64,000 nucleotides of DNA from Cohnella hashimotonis (GCF_030014955.1 NZ_JAGRPV010000001.1:496001-560000); one strand, 5' to 3'. Counted from the first letter of the stretch, positions 8,821 through 17,576 are shown. Numbers and translations are program-made. The notes: generated from the sequence alone by a model not told the origin.

Positions 8821-9175
8821 GGCGGCAGAATCACCGTACGTGCGGCGTTGCCGGTTCCACGTCGGCGGCAGATTCACCGTACGTGCGGCGTTGCCGGTTC
8901 CACATCGGCGGCAGATTCACCGTACGTGCGCCGTTGCCAGTTCCACGGCGGCGGCAGATTCACCGTACGTGCGCCGTTGCCTTTTCAGCGCCGGCGGCAG
9001 ATTCACCGTACGTGCGCCGTTGCCAGTTCCACGTCGGCGGCAGATTCACCGTACGTTCGGCGTTGTCGGTTCCACGTCGGCGGCAGATTCACCTTACGTG
9101 CGGCGTTGCCGGTTCCACATCGGCGGCAGATTCACCGTACGTGCGGCGTTGCCGGTTCCACGTCGGCGGCAGAAT
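8821..9175. repeat. 43-bp tandem repeat, eight full units
   Basis: A unit beginning GGCGGCAGATTCACCGTACG recurs with exact 43-bp spacing at 8821, 8864, 8907, 8950, 8993, 9036, 9079, 9122 and, partly, 9165. Units differ by a few substitutions. Each carries a near-palindrome CCGTACGTGCGG and a small GCCG...CGGC inverted pair. The period is not a multiple of three, so each + frame stays open through the array. The apparent open frames (about 100-200 codons) are a consequence of the repeat and not evidence of a gene. The rest of 9176-9385 holds no recognised feature. Confidence 0.95.
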
Positions 9176-9385
9176 CGTGACTTCATTTTAAATAGAAGAA
9201 ACGATATTGGATCCGAGGCAAACGGCGCGGCCGGTATCCCGGTCTCGCCGCTTTTTGCGTTTTTTGCCCGCGTCTGTCACAAATTGTTGTCGGAATCCGC
9301 GCCCGATTGTGGTAGGATGGACTGGCCTTCAAATTGAGGCAAATACAGACACAGATAAAGATCGGGATTAGGAGATTGCAATCGT

Positions 9386-10591
9386 ATGTCCACCAAGAAT
9401 AACTCGCATGTCGTCAGACAAGCGCTTTTGCTCGGCCTGTTTTCGACGCTCGGTCCGTTTACGATCGATATGTACCTGCCGGCGTTTCCGCAAATCGTCG
9501 AACAGTTCGGCACCACCGCTTCGCTGGTGCAGCTCAGCCTCACCGCCTGCCTGCTCGGACTCGGCATCGGCCAGCTCGTCATGGGCTCGCTCAGCGACGT
9601 CCACGGCCGGCGCAATCCGCTGCTCGTCTCGATGGCCGTCTACGTCGTCGCCTCGCTGGGCTGCGCATTTTCGCCCCATATCGGCGTGCTGATCGCCTGT
9701 CGGTTCGTGCAGGGCTTTGCGGCATCGGCGGGCATCGTCATCTCCCGCGCGATCGCGCGCGACCTGTACGAAGGCCATGAGCTCACCCGGTTTTTCTCGC
9801 TACTGCTGCTGGTCGGCAATCTGGGACCGCTCGTGGCGCCGGTCGCCGGCAGCGGCATCCTGTCGTTTTCCTCCTGGGTCGGCGTGTTCGTCGCGCTGTC
9901 GCTGCTCGGCATCTACTTGTGGATCATGACCAAGTGGCGCCTGAAGGAGACGCTGCCGATGGAGCGGCGCAGTCCGAGCAACTTCAAGCAGCAGCTACGA
10001 AACTACGGCACGCTCCTGCGCGACCGCCAGTTCGTCGGCTACATGCTGGCGCAGGGCATCATGATCGCGGGCGTGTTCGCTTACGTCTCGGGAACGCCGT
10101 TCATTTACCAGAATATATACGGCGCTTCGCCGACCCTGTTCGCGCTGTTGTTCGGCTCGAACGGCATCAGCCTGATCATCGGCTCGCAGATCGTGGGACG
10201 GGCGTCGCATCGGATCTCCGAACGCGCCTTCCTGCTTTTCGGCCTGTGGATGGCCATGATTGCGAGCGTCGCCGTCCTGATCGTAGCTTACGTTCACGGT
10301 CCGTTGTTCACGCTCGTCATTCCGCTGTTCGTGTTCGTCGCGTCCATCGGCATGACGTCCACGGCGGCCTTCCCGCTCGCCATGGAGGGCCAGGCGAATA
10401 TGGCGGGCAGCGCCGCCGCGCTTCTCGGCGTCATTCCGTTCCTGCTCGGCGCGGTCGTGTCGCCGCTCGTCGGCATTGCGGGCGAGGATACTGCCGTGCC
10501 GCTCGGCGTCATCATCCTGGCGACAAGCGCGGTCGCGATGCTCGCTTACTTGCTGCTGGTGAACCGAGGACAAGCAGCCGAGCAAGGTTGA
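9386..10591 (+). CDS. MFS exporter of the Bcr/CflA (DHA1) drug-resistance type
   Basis: A 401-residue integral membrane protein with about 12 predicted helices. Helix 1 carries GPFTIDMYLPAFPQI, the hallmark of Bcr/CflA and other DHA1 exporters, and the helix 2-3 loop has GSLSDVHGRRNPLL, the MFS motif A. The RFVQGFAASAGIVISRAIARDLYEG stretch in helix 4 is motif B/C-like for proton antiport. The likely role is proton-driven export of drugs or small metabolites. It starts at ATG 9386 with AGGAGA about 10 bp upstream. It is monocistronic or possibly read through into the small GpsB-like gene 58 bp downstream. Substrate cannot be deduced. Confidence 0.88.
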   Translation: MSTKNNSHVVRQALLLGLFSTLGPFTIDMYLPAFPQIVEQFGTTASLVQLSLTACLLGLGIGQLVMGSLSDVHGRRNPLLVSMAVYVVASLGCAFSPHIGVLIACRFVQGFAASAGIVISRAIARDLYEGHELTRFFSLLLLVGNLGPLVAPVAGSGILSFSSWVGVFVALSLLGIYLWIMTKWRLKETLPMERRSPSNFKQQLRNYGTLLRDRQFVGYMLAQGIMIAGVFAYVSGTPFIYQNIYGASPTLFALLFGSNGISLIIGSQIVGRASHRISERAFLLFGLWMAMIASVAVLIVAYVHGPLFTLVIPLFVFVASIGMTSTAAFPLAMEGQANMAGSAAALLGVIPFLLGAVVSPLVGIAGEDTAVPLGVIILATSAVAMLAYLLLVNRGQAAEQG

Positions 10592-10649
10592 GCTCCGAGA
10601 GGTCAGCCCGACAGGCTTCTTGGCGAATTAAAATTTTGGAGGTAATCGC

Positions 10650-10955
10650 ATGTCCGTCAGCCCGAAGCTTCAGCAATTGTTAACCGACAATGGCGTCTCG
10701 TTTACGGCTCTGGATGTCTTTAACCAGGAATTCGATAAAGGACGAATGATGTCCCGTCGTTATGACGCCGATCAAGTGGACGCGTTTTTGGACAAGGTCG
10801 TGAAGGATTACGAGCGGTTGTACAAGCTGCTCGGCGACATGGAGGTCGAAGTCGAGGCGTTCCGCGAGTCGATCACGAACAAGGCGGAGATGTCGGTCGA
10901 GCATCTGCACGTCCGGTTGAGAAAGATCGAGCACTATTTGCAGAACAAGCGGTAA
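10650..10955 (+). CDS. gpsB: GpsB/DivIVA-domain cell-division protein
   Basis: The protein has 101 residues, the usual size of GpsB. It contains the DivIVA/GpsB lipid-binding signature: DVFNQEFDKG, then RRYDADQVDAFLDKVVKDYERL (compare the canonical Y-x-x-D/E-E-V-D-x-F-L-D-x-V-x-x-D-Y-E), then a coiled coil, and a short basic tail HVRLRKIEHYL resembling the GpsB C-terminal domain RLxxLExHV. GpsB binds penicillin-binding proteins and helps switch between lateral and septal wall synthesis at the membrane. The start ATG 10650 follows TTTTGGAGGTAATCGC. The GpsB assignment over a generic DivIVA-like protein rests on length and the tail motif. Confidence 0.85.
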   Translation: MSVSPKLQQLLTDNGVSFTALDVFNQEFDKGRMMSRRYDADQVDAFLDKVVKDYERLYKLLGDMEVEVEAFRESITNKAEMSVEHLHVRLRKIEHYLQNKR

Positions 10956-11086
10956 GAGAGAATCGTACAAAAATGAAATCGTCCCATAAGGTGCCGATCG
11001 TTCATAAAACTGCACATTGTTGAGTTGTTTTGCCCGATTGCCGCGCTTACCATGAGGCTACATTCCGATGAGGAAGGAAGTTTGTC

Positions 11087-14065
11087 ATGGAAAACGCAAG
11101 CAAACAAGCTGAAGCGGCCTCAGAGATGCGGCAGCCCGGGGGGCTGAATGAGACAGCGCCCGCCTGGCCCGCCGAGCTGATGGCGAACGCCAATCTTCCG
11201 TTCCGCCCGGCGGACGCGCTCGTGACGACGCAGAACCCGCCCGACTTCGATTGGCCCTTCGTTCCCGGCGCCGACCGGTACCGGCTCGAGCTCGCGCGCA
11301 ATGCCGCCATGGACGGCGGCGCAATCGAAGCCGCAGAGCCGGCGATCAACTTTTACAACTTTGCCCAAGCGCTAGATGAAGGCATCTGGTTTTGGCGCGT
11401 GCGGTTTCATACGCCCGAGGCCGGCTGGTCCGCCTGGAGCGAAGTTCGCAGATTCCGCATCGCGGAAGGAAGCGTAGCGTTCCCCGTGCCGCCGATCGAC
11501 GAGCTGCTCGCGCGCATGGAGACCGGCCACCCGCGGGTCTGGACGAACCCGCGCGAGCTCGAGGCTTTTCGCGAGCGGCGGCTGCACGGGGTCGCAAAAA
11601 CCGTTTTCGAAAACGTCCGCGAGTCGGTGCTCGCGCGTCTTGGCGATCCGCTGCCGCCGGACCCGACCTTTCCGTACATGGACAGATCCATCTCCAGCGT
11701 ATCGCCGGAATGGGTCAAGGCGCTGCAGGACCTGCGCAAATACGCCGACACCGCGCTCGACCATTTGCTCCAGGCCGCCTTCGTCTATCTGATCACGGGA
11801 GACCGCGAGATCGGCGAGCACGCCAAGGCGCATCTGCTGAACTTTGCTTCCTGGGATCCGGAGGCCGCGACGCGGTTCGATATCAACGACCAGGTGCACC
11901 GCGCGGTCGCTTACCGATCCACGATCGCCTACGACTGGCTTTACGACCTGCTGTCTCCGGAGGAGCGGCAGGCCGTACAGGATATGGTCCGCACGCGCAT
12001 CGCCGTGCTGATCGAGCATTATCTGGACCGCCAGCCGATCTATCAGTATCCGTTCGACTCCCACGGGTGGACGATCGCAGGCTATATCGGGCTGATGGGC
12101 ACGATCATGCTGCACGACATTCCGGAAGCGGAGGCGTGGGTCCGCCGCGCCGTGCCCGCGTTTATTAATCTGCTCCCGCCTTGGGGCGGGGAGGACGGCT
12201 CCTGGTCGCAGGGCACCGGCTACTGGCAGTGGTCGTCCGGCTCCAATAAGGAGCTGATGGACGTGCTGCTGAGCGCGGGCGCCATAGACGCGTATGCCAA
12301 AGCCTTTTCGCGGCACGAGGGTCTGTACCCGATCTACATGTTCCCGCACGGCAGCCCGACCGGCGTATTCGGCAACGACAGCCACTACCTGCCGGATTGG
12401 CCCAGCATCAGCCTGCTGAACCGGCTGGCGCAGGTGTACGGCGATCCGCGCATGCAGTGGGCGGCGGAGGCGATCGGCGAGCGGACGGTATCGGGGCTGC
12501 AGGATTATTTCTACGGCGACGAAGGCATCGCGCCGAGGCCGCCGGCGGACCTGCCGAAGGCCAAGTGGTTCCCGACAACGGGCCTTGTCGCCATGCACAG
12601 CGATCTGGCCGATCCCGAGCGCATCTCGCTCTACTTCAAGTCCAGCCCATACGGCAGCTATAGCCACAGCCAGGCCGACCAGAACGGCTTTATTATCCAT
12701 GCCTTCGGCGAGACGCTGGCGCTCAAGAGCGGGTATTACGATTATTACAACAGCGTGCATCACCGCGGCTACACCAAGCGGACGTATTCCGCGAACGCGA
12801 TCACGTTTGACGGCCGGCAGGGCCAGCCGATCGACGACTTCGACGCCAAAGGCCGAATGCTCGGCTTCGCGACGCACCCTGCCTTCGACGCGGCGACGGG
12901 CGATGCAGTCGCGGCCTACAGGGGCGGCGAGCTTGCCCGCGCGCTCCGGCATATCGTCTACATAAAGCCTTCTGTGTTCGTCGTCATCGACGACTTGGCC
13001 GCATCGGATCCGGACGGCGTTTCCTTCGAGTGGAATTTGCACGCCGACGAGCGCCTGACGCTAGAATCCGACGGCGGCGGGGCGACCATCGAGAAGGACA
13101 AGGTCGGGCTGCAGGTACGTCTGCATGGCGCGGATTCGTTGGGCGGCAAAGCTTCGATCGAGAAGCGGTTCCTCGATCCCGATGGAAATGAGGCGACGCC
13201 GGTCGCATGGGCGGCCGGCAAGTCGCAGGTGCATGCGACGTTCGCGATGCCGAAGAAGGATGCCGCGGTGCTGGTCGCGTCGCTGGCGCCGTACCGGCTG
13301 GACGGCGGCGCGCCGGAGGCGATCGCGTCGACCGAGCGAGACGGGTACCTCCGGCTGTCGTTCGCGGGCGGCGCCGTGCTCTTCGTTCGTACGGCGGCAG
13401 AGGGTCCGGTCGACACCGGGGCCGACGGGTATCGCTTCGACGGCGCGGCTCTCGCGGCCTGCGGCGCCTCGTTGCTGCTCGTGCATGGCACGCGGGTCGA
13501 GCGCGACGGGGACGTCGTCTTCGAGAGCGACGTGCCGGCGACGGCCGCCTGGGGCGAGGGACGTCTGTCGGCGTCCGTCTCGGGCGACGCCGCGCTCTCG
13601 CTGGCGGTGCCGGGCGAGGCCATCCTTCGCGACGGCAGCACCGGACGCGAGGTACCGGCGGATGGCGATCCGGCTGCACGACTTGGAAGCCAAGGCGTGC
13701 ACTGGACGGCGGCGTCCGGGCGGCTCTCGCTCCGGCTGGAGCAGGGCCAGCACGCCTTCCGGCTGGACGACGCGCCGCTGCCGGGACCGATCGCGCCCGT
13801 GACGCTGCCGACCGAGATCGACGGCGCGTCCGGCGAGACGGCGCTCGAGGCCTGGCGCGACGTCGACGGCGACCGCCTTGCCTGGGGCCGGCTCGTGCTC
13901 GAGGCCGGCGATTACGAGGTGCTTGAGGCGCCGGCAGGCTTTGCGTTTGCGCGGCACGGCCGCATCCGCAGCGGTTCGCTAGGCTCCCGCGAGCCCGTAC
14001 TGCTCCGCGGCGAGCCCGGCCTGCTCAAGCTGCGGCGGATCGACGCCACGCATTCATCGCCATAA
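11087..14065 (+). CDS. DUF4962/heparinase II/III-like protein, 992 residues, no signal peptide
   Basis: The N-terminal part (about 20-130) is a DUF4962-like sandwich (PDFDWPFVPGADRYRLELAR...GIWFWRVRF). Next comes an alpha/alpha toroid region (about 140-500, with NDQVHRAVAYRSTIAYDWLYDLLS and HGWTIAGYIGLMGTIMLHD), then a heparinase II/III C-terminal sandwich containing SYSHSQADQNGFIIHAFGE and SGYYDYYNSVHHRGY. This is the layout of uronic-acid polysaccharide/oligosaccharide lyases related to PL15/PL17/PL21. The conserved Tyr/His residues around SHSQADQ and YYDYYNSVHH fit a beta-elimination site. No signal peptide is visible, so a cytoplasmic oligosaccharide lyase is likely. The start ATG 11087 follows GAGGAAGGAAG. 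The last ~250 residues are a GC-rich sandwich of unknown function. The gene stands alone, with its own terminator. Confidence 0.75.
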   Translation: MENASKQAEAASEMRQPGGLNETAPAWPAELMANANLPFRPADALVTTQNPPDFDWPFVPGADRYRLELARNAAMDGGAIEAAEPAINFYNFAQALDEGIWFWRVRFHTPEAGWSAWSEVRRFRIAEGSVAFPVPPIDELLARMETGHPRVWTNPRELEAFRERRLHGVAKTVFENVRESVLARLGDPLPPDPTFPYMDRSISSVSPEWVKALQDLRKYADTALDHLLQAAFVYLITGDREIGEHAKAHLLNFASWDPEAATRFDINDQVHRAVAYRSTIAYDWLYDLLSPEERQAVQDMVRTRIAVLIEHYLDRQPIYQYPFDSHGWTIAGYIGLMGTIMLHDIPEAEAWVRRAVPAFINLLPPWGGEDGSWSQGTGYWQWSSGSNKELMDVLLSAGAIDAYAKAFSRHEGLYPIYMFPHGSPTGVFGNDSHYLPDWPSISLLNRLAQVYGDPRMQWAAEAIGERTVSGLQDYFYGDEGIAPRPPADLPKAKWFPTTGLVAMHSDLADPERISLYFKSSPYGSYSHSQADQNGFIIHAFGETLALKSGYYDYYNSVHHRGYTKRTYSANAITFDGRQGQPIDDFDAKGRMLGFATHPAFDAATGDAVAAYRGGELARALRHIVYIKPSVFVVIDDLAASDPDGVSFEWNLHADERLTLESDGGGATIEKDKVGLQVRLHGADSLGGKASIEKRFLDPDGNEATPVAWAAGKSQVHATFAMPKKDAAVLVASLAPYRLDGGAPEAIASTERDGYLRLSFAGGAVLFVRTAAEGPVDTGADGYRFDGAALAACGASLLLVHGTRVERDGDVVFESDVPATAAWGEGRLSASVSGDAALSLAVPGEAILRDGSTGREVPADGDPAARLGSQGVHWTAASGRLSLRLEQGQHAFRLDDAPLPGPIAPVTLPTEIDGASGETALEAWRDVDGDRLAWGRLVLEAGDYEVLEAPAGFAFARHGRIRSGSLGSREPVLLRGEPGLLKLRRIDATHSSP

Positions 14066-14118
14066 CATTCGCACAACTGTCGCATCGACGATCCGGATCG
14101 GGCGACAGAAGCGCCGGG

Positions 14119-14153
14119 AAGCTTAGGGGCTCGACATCCCTAAGCTTCTTTTT
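14119..14153 (+). terminator. Intrinsic terminator after the heparinase-like gene
   Basis: AAGCTTAGGG (14119-14128) pairs perfectly with CCCTAAGCTT (14138-14147), followed by CTTTTT. It separates the lyase-like gene from the MarR promoter. Confidence 0.9.
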
Positions 14154-14175
14154 ATGACTTGTTCGCTAAAAAAAA

Positions 14176-14232
14176 TAGTTGCAATAGCATTCTATATCGC
14201 ATATGATGCAATTAGTTGCAATAGCATCCTAT
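14176..14232 (+). promoter_or_regulatory. Promoter with paired operator repeats of the MarR gene
   Basis: The -35 TTGCAA (14179-14184) and -10 TATGAT (14202-14207) are 17 bp apart. A 20-bp direct repeat, TAGTTGCAATAGCAT followed by TCTAT/CCTAT (14176-14195 and 14213-14232, one mismatch), covers the -35 box and the region just after the -10 box. An inverted repeat TGCAA-TTAG-TTGCA (14207-14220) overlaps the second copy. Placement fits autorepression by the MarR protein encoded immediately downstream. Confidence 0.7.
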
Positions 14233-14243
14233 TTAAAGGGGAG

Positions 14244-14717
14244 ATGGCGTTGAACGAGCAAGAGCTGAAGGCAGGCGAGGGCGCCGCCGAATCGCACGGA
14301 CAGTATATTTCGGCCATTTATCGTCACATGCAGGTCGCAATCGCCGCCGAACTGGCGCCATACCGCATCGGGAGCGGCCAGTACATTTTTTTGATGGCGA
14401 TCGCGTCCGGGCGGTCCGTTACCCAGAAGGCGCTGAGCGAGCGGCTGCTCGTGGACAAGACGACGACGGCGAAGGCCATTGCCAAGCTCGAAGCGGAAGG
14501 CTACGTGCGCAGGGAACCCGATCCCGCCGACCACCGGTATCAGCTGCTCGATCTGACGGAAGCGGGACGGCAGGTCGTGCCCAAGGTCAGGGAAGCGCTG
14601 GCCCGCGTGAAGGCGCGGACGCGGAAGGGGATTTCGGAAGAAGCCTACGATGAATTGCTGCAATCCCTGAAGATCGTGCTCCGCAATTTAACCGAACAGG
14701 AGGAGAGGCCCGAATGA
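14244..14717 (+). CDS. MarR-family transcriptional regulator
   Basis: From ATG 14244 the protein has 157 residues, the usual MarR size. The winged helix-turn-helix is evident: GSGQYIFLMAIASGRSVTQKALSERLLVDKTTTAKAIAKLEAEGYVRREPDPADHRYQLLDLTEAGR, in which the DxRxxxLxLTxxG wing is typical. Such proteins bind palindromic operators as dimers and release on ligand or oxidant binding. Direct and inverted repeats at its promoter suggest autoregulation. The gene overlaps the following VOC gene by 4 bp (ATGA), so the pair is co-translated and the VOC protein is a likely target. TTG 14250 is an alternative start with a better spaced GGGGAG. The longer open frame from 14154 would begin upstream of the promoter and is not used. 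Confidence 0.88.
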   Translation: MALNEQELKAGEGAAESHGQYISAIYRHMQVAIAAELAPYRIGSGQYIFLMAIASGRSVTQKALSERLLVDKTTTAKAIAKLEAEGYVRREPDPADHRYQLLDLTEAGRQVVPKVREALARVKARTRKGISEEAYDELLQSLKIVLRNLTEQEERPE

Positions 14718-15082
14718 TCGCGACCCCATTTATCGCAGTGGACAACTGCAAGGACGAGATTCAGTACTATCAGAAGGTTTTCGGCGGCGAAATCGAGATT
14801 TTGCGGAAGCAGGGGGATACGGTGTTAAACGCGGACCTGCATGCGGCGGGCGCGACCCTGAAGTTTGCCGACACCCAGGCGGCGAAGCCGGCGCAGAAAG
14901 GCGACTATGTAAGGGTATTTCTCAATATCGAGACAGAGGATGCTTTTCGAGGCATCTACGACAAGTTGGGGGACGGCGGCACGGTCCATACGGCAATATA
15001 CGAAGCGCCGTTCAACGGCCTGCTTGCGATCGTGAACGACCGGAACGGCGTGTGCTGGGTGCTGTCTTATTATCGCGATTGA
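14714..15082 (+). CDS. VOC-superfamily (PhnB/glyoxalase-like) protein
   Basis: A 122-residue protein with two beta-alpha-beta-beta-beta halves of the vicinal oxygen chelate fold. It opens with the PhnB-like TPFIAVDNCKDEIQYYQKVFGGEIEI and ends with APFNGLLAIVNDRNGVCWVLSY. PhnB-like proteins often lack full metal ligands and have no assigned reaction. It is translationally coupled to the MarR gene, suggesting a detoxification or resistance role under MarR control. Its 3' end overlaps the convergent lipoprotein gene by 13 bp. The exact function is unknown. Confidence 0.82.
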   Translation: MIATPFIAVDNCKDEIQYYQKVFGGEIEILRKQGDTVLNADLHAAGATLKFADTQAAKPAQKGDYVRVFLNIETEDAFRGIYDKLGDGGTVHTAIYEAPFNGLLAIVNDRNGVCWVLSYYRD

Positions 15083-16395
15083 ATATCGTGCAAAGGGATC
15101 AACGAAGCGACCGCGAACAGCAGCTGCTCCGGGCCGAAAGGCTTGGCGGTGCCCACCGATAGATAGGTGTCGCCGCGCCGCAGGTACCAGTCGGCGGTGC
15201 CTGCGGTCTCGATCCAATAGGCCGGGCCGTCCTTCAGTACGATCTTCCTGACGCGAGTCGCGCCGGACTCAGGCCGTAGGTCGCGCTTGGACTGCCGGAT
15301 GAAGAAGTGCGGGTAGCTGATGCTCAGAACGTCCTTGTCTTCGATGGAGATCCGCAGTCCGTAGTCGGTCGCGATCCCTTTGGCGGCCGCGTACGGCTCG
15401 GCGAGCCCGATGTCCCGAGCAGCGTCTTTGATGTCGTTAAGCTCCTGCTTCTCATAGGGAATGCTTACGAACGTATCTGAGGTGTATTCCTCCATCGTAT
15501 ATTCGGCGAACCGCGAGACACGCTCCGGCGAAAACCAATACAGACGCACCGAATCCTCGCTTCCGTCGGTCGCTTCGATCGCGAGCTCGGGGCTAATGGC
15601 GACAGATTCAGCCCCTAGCGCGGCGTTCAGGTCGCAGGTCTCGGCATGGCGGCCGTTCCAGCGATAGAGACGAGTCGACATCGGCAGCCCGCCGGTCGCC
15701 GCGATTTCCGGTTTCCCGTCAAAGTCCAGATCGACCTCTCGAACGAGGCCCTCTTCGATCGCCAGCAGCGGCTCGGGGACGCCATTTCTGATCCCTACGT
15801 ATAGCGCGATCGTCGCGGATGCGCCTGTGCTGCCGGTCAGCTTCACCGTTTCGCCGTTTCCTCCGAACAAACCTGTCGCCTTCTCGACCGTTACGTTTTC
15901 CTTTTTATCATAGAGATAACCCGCGATCCGCCCCAGCCCGAACACGTCGCCGTCCATCGAAATGGCCGCATACAGCGACTCGGTATCGCCTTCCTTGGCG
16001 TACACGACGATCGATCGTCCATTTTCCCCGGGAACCGGATAGGTCCGGATCGTCCGCGTGCCGGTTGCCGGCCACTTGGCGAAGCGCTCTGCGGGCGGGG
16101 GCGGCGGTACCTGCTCCCAGCGCAGCGATGCGTGTTCGGGGTCCGCGTCGGGCGCGGGAGCGGGCGGTGTGGGGGGAGCCGTCGAAGCGGTCGACGCGCT
16201 TGGCGCGATTGAAGCGGGAGCCGCCGTCGGGACGGCTTCTTCAGTTGGCGCCTTCGTCGTATTCGTCGCCGTCGCCGCCACGGTCGCAGAGAAGCTCGCA
16301 GAGCCTGCCGGCTCCGGTGCCGCGCCGCAGCCCGCGAATGCGAGCGCAGTCGCCGCAGCTAACGCCAATGTCGCTATTTTCCGATCGATCGCCAT
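15070..16395 (-). CDS. Putative lipoprotein with a Ser/Thr/Ala/Pro-rich linker
   Basis: From ATG 16395 the protein has 441 residues (start 16404 would add three). The N-terminus is a lipoprotein signal with lipobox LAFAGC (Cys23). It is followed by about 70 residues of Ser/Thr/Ala/Pro-rich linker, then a soluble domain. A segment DLDFDGKPEIAATGG with TRLYRWNGR resembles an FG-GAP/VCBS-type Asp-rich loop, so a beta-rich calcium-binding fold is possible. No family is recognised beyond this. Upstream on the minus strand GCGGAGGCG lies 11 bp from ATG 16395. The gene is divergent from the VOC gene at 16576 and convergent with the VOC gene at 14714. It is a surface-anchored protein of unknown function. 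Confidence 0.7.
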   Translation of the reverse strand: MAIDRKIATLALAAATALAFAGCGAAPEPAGSASFSATVAATATNTTKAPTEEAVPTAAPASIAPSASTASTAPPTPPAPAPDADPEHASLRWEQVPPPPPAERFAKWPATGTRTIRTYPVPGENGRSIVVYAKEGDTESLYAAISMDGDVFGLGRIAGYLYDKKENVTVEKATGLFGGNGETVKLTGSTGASATIALYVGIRNGVPEPLLAIEEGLVREVDLDFDGKPEIAATGGLPMSTRLYRWNGRHAETCDLNAALGAESVAISPELAIEATDGSEDSVRLYWFSPERVSRFAEYTMEEYTSDTFVSIPYEKQELNDIKDAARDIGLAEPYAAAKGIATDYGLRISIEDKDVLSISYPHFFIRQSKRDLRPESGATRVRKIVLKDGPAYWIETAGTADWYLRRGDTYLSVGTAKPFGPEQLLFAVASLIPLHDIQSR

Positions 16396-16575
16396 TTCTC
16401 CCATCGCCTCCGCTCAGCTGTATATTAATTGGACGGTATGCCGGGACAAAAGGTTAACGGCGTTGAGATTTGAGGCCGGCAAGTTTTCAAAGACAGCAAT
16501 TCGAAAGAAACGCGGGAAGCATGGTTATGATACCTTGGATGGGGAAGCTCAAATGAATGGGGACGGTGGCGCAGT

Positions 16576-16968
16576 ATGGGAGCATTGAAGCCGTATATTC
16601 AGTCGGAAGACGCCAGAGCGCAGGCCGATTTTTACCTGCAGGCGCTGGGCGGCAAGCTGATGTCCGTGAGCACGCACGGCGAGCTGATGGGCGCGGAGAA
16701 TGAATTCAAGGACAAGGTCATGCATATGTGCATCGCCGTTGCAGGGGAGAACTACGTATTTCTGGCGGATGCGATCGAGCCGGTCGGCTCCGGCTCGGCC
16801 GTCGCGCTGTCGATCGGCTACGCGGCGCAGGACGAAGCGCGCGAGGCTTTCGGCAAGTTAGCCGAGGGCGGTCAGATCAGGCATCCGATCGAGACGCAGC
16901 CTTTCGGCCTGTATTTTGGCGAGCTGACGGACAAGTTCGGCATCCGATGGATGATTACCGCAGGGTAG
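16576..16968 (+). CDS. VOC-superfamily (PhnB-like) protein
   Basis: 130 residues in the PhnB layout: LKPYIQSEDARAQADFYLQALGGKL at the N-terminus, VMHMCIAVAGENYVFLADA in the middle, and the C-terminal LSIGYAAQDEAREAFGKLAEGGQIRHPIETQPFGLYFGELTDKFGIRWMI, which is the typical 'dpfG..yG.ltDrFGi.W' ending. No catalytic function is established for this group. It starts at ATG 16576 preceded by GGGGACGGTGGCG. It lies 36 bp upstream of another VOC gene in the same direction, so the two may be co-transcribed. Confidence 0.85.
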   Translation: MGALKPYIQSEDARAQADFYLQALGGKLMSVSTHGELMGAENEFKDKVMHMCIAVAGENYVFLADAIEPVGSGSAVALSIGYAAQDEAREAFGKLAEGGQIRHPIETQPFGLYFGELTDKFGIRWMITAG

Positions 16969-17004
16969 ATAAACGGAAGGGTTTGACTATACGGCGAGGG
17001 AGCG

Positions 17005-17394
17005 GTGGGTGAATTGATTAACCGAGTAGGACAGATTATGGTGTACGTCGACGATCTGGACAAGGCGCGGAATTTCTGGACGGAAAAAGCGGGATTCCGC
17101 GTCGCGAACGAGGAAAACAACGGCGAGGGCATGCGGTGGATCGAGATCGCGCCGGCGGACGGGGCGGAGACGAACATCGTGCTGCACGACAGGGCTTTCG
17201 TCGCCAAAATGTCGCCCGAGCTCAACCTCGGCACGCCTTCCCTCATGTTTTTCACGAGCGAATTGGACAAGCTGTATGCCGACTACAAAAGCAAGGAAGT
17301 CAAGGTCGGAGACCTTGTCGAACTGCCCTTCGGCCGCGTGTTCAACTTCGCCGACGACGAGGACAACTACTTCGCCGTGATGGAGAAGAAGTAA
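17005..17394 (+). CDS. VOC-superfamily (glyoxalase/bleomycin-resistance-like) protein
   Basis: 129 residues starting at GTG 17005 (GAGGGAG just upstream; TTG 17014 is an alternative). The sequence INRVGQIMVYVDDLDKARNFWTEKAGFRV is a standard VOC opening, and VELPFGRVFNFADDEDNYFAVMEK is the standard ending, with the Glu/Asp that often ligates metal. Compared with the PhnB-like neighbours it is closer to the glyoxalase/bleomycin resistance type. Substrate is unknown. A terminator follows at 17427. Confidence 0.82.
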   Translation: MGELINRVGQIMVYVDDLDKARNFWTEKAGFRVANEENNGEGMRWIEIAPADGAETNIVLHDRAFVAKMSPELNLGTPSLMFFTSELDKLYADYKSKEVKVGDLVELPFGRVFNFADDEDNYFAVMEKK

Positions 17395-17426
17395 GAGGAA
17401 ACGATTGACTGCCTATGAATGCGGAG

Positions 17427-17452
17427 ACCGCCTGACCGATGGGGCGGTTTTT
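17427..17452 (+). terminator. Intrinsic terminator after the VOC gene pair
   Basis: ACCGCC (17427-17432) pairs with GGCGGT (17443-17448) around a 10-nt loop, followed by a T5 tract. It sits 33 bp after the VOC stop codon. Confidence 0.75.
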
Positions 17453-17576
17453 GGCATTTGCGCGAGTATGACGGTAAAACGGAAACTTTGATCAATCAAG
17501 CCCTTGTTGCGCGATAGAGGGCCGGGCTCGGTATAAGTGAATGTCTTGAGGCGATTGCACTTTGCCGGGCTGCGCC

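Noticed and set aside
8821..9175. Possible CRISPR array
   Set aside because: Whole 43-bp units are repeated head to tail with no unique spacers, and no cas genes are nearby.
8744..9337. Open frames of 100-197 codons across the 43-bp array
   Set aside because: The period of 43 keeps all three frames open with the same peptide in shifted phase, and there is no ribosome site or family.
11372..13042. 556-codon minus-strand frame opposite the heparinase-like gene
   Set aside because: Antisense shadow of a GC-rich gene with codon bias; no motif or ribosome site.
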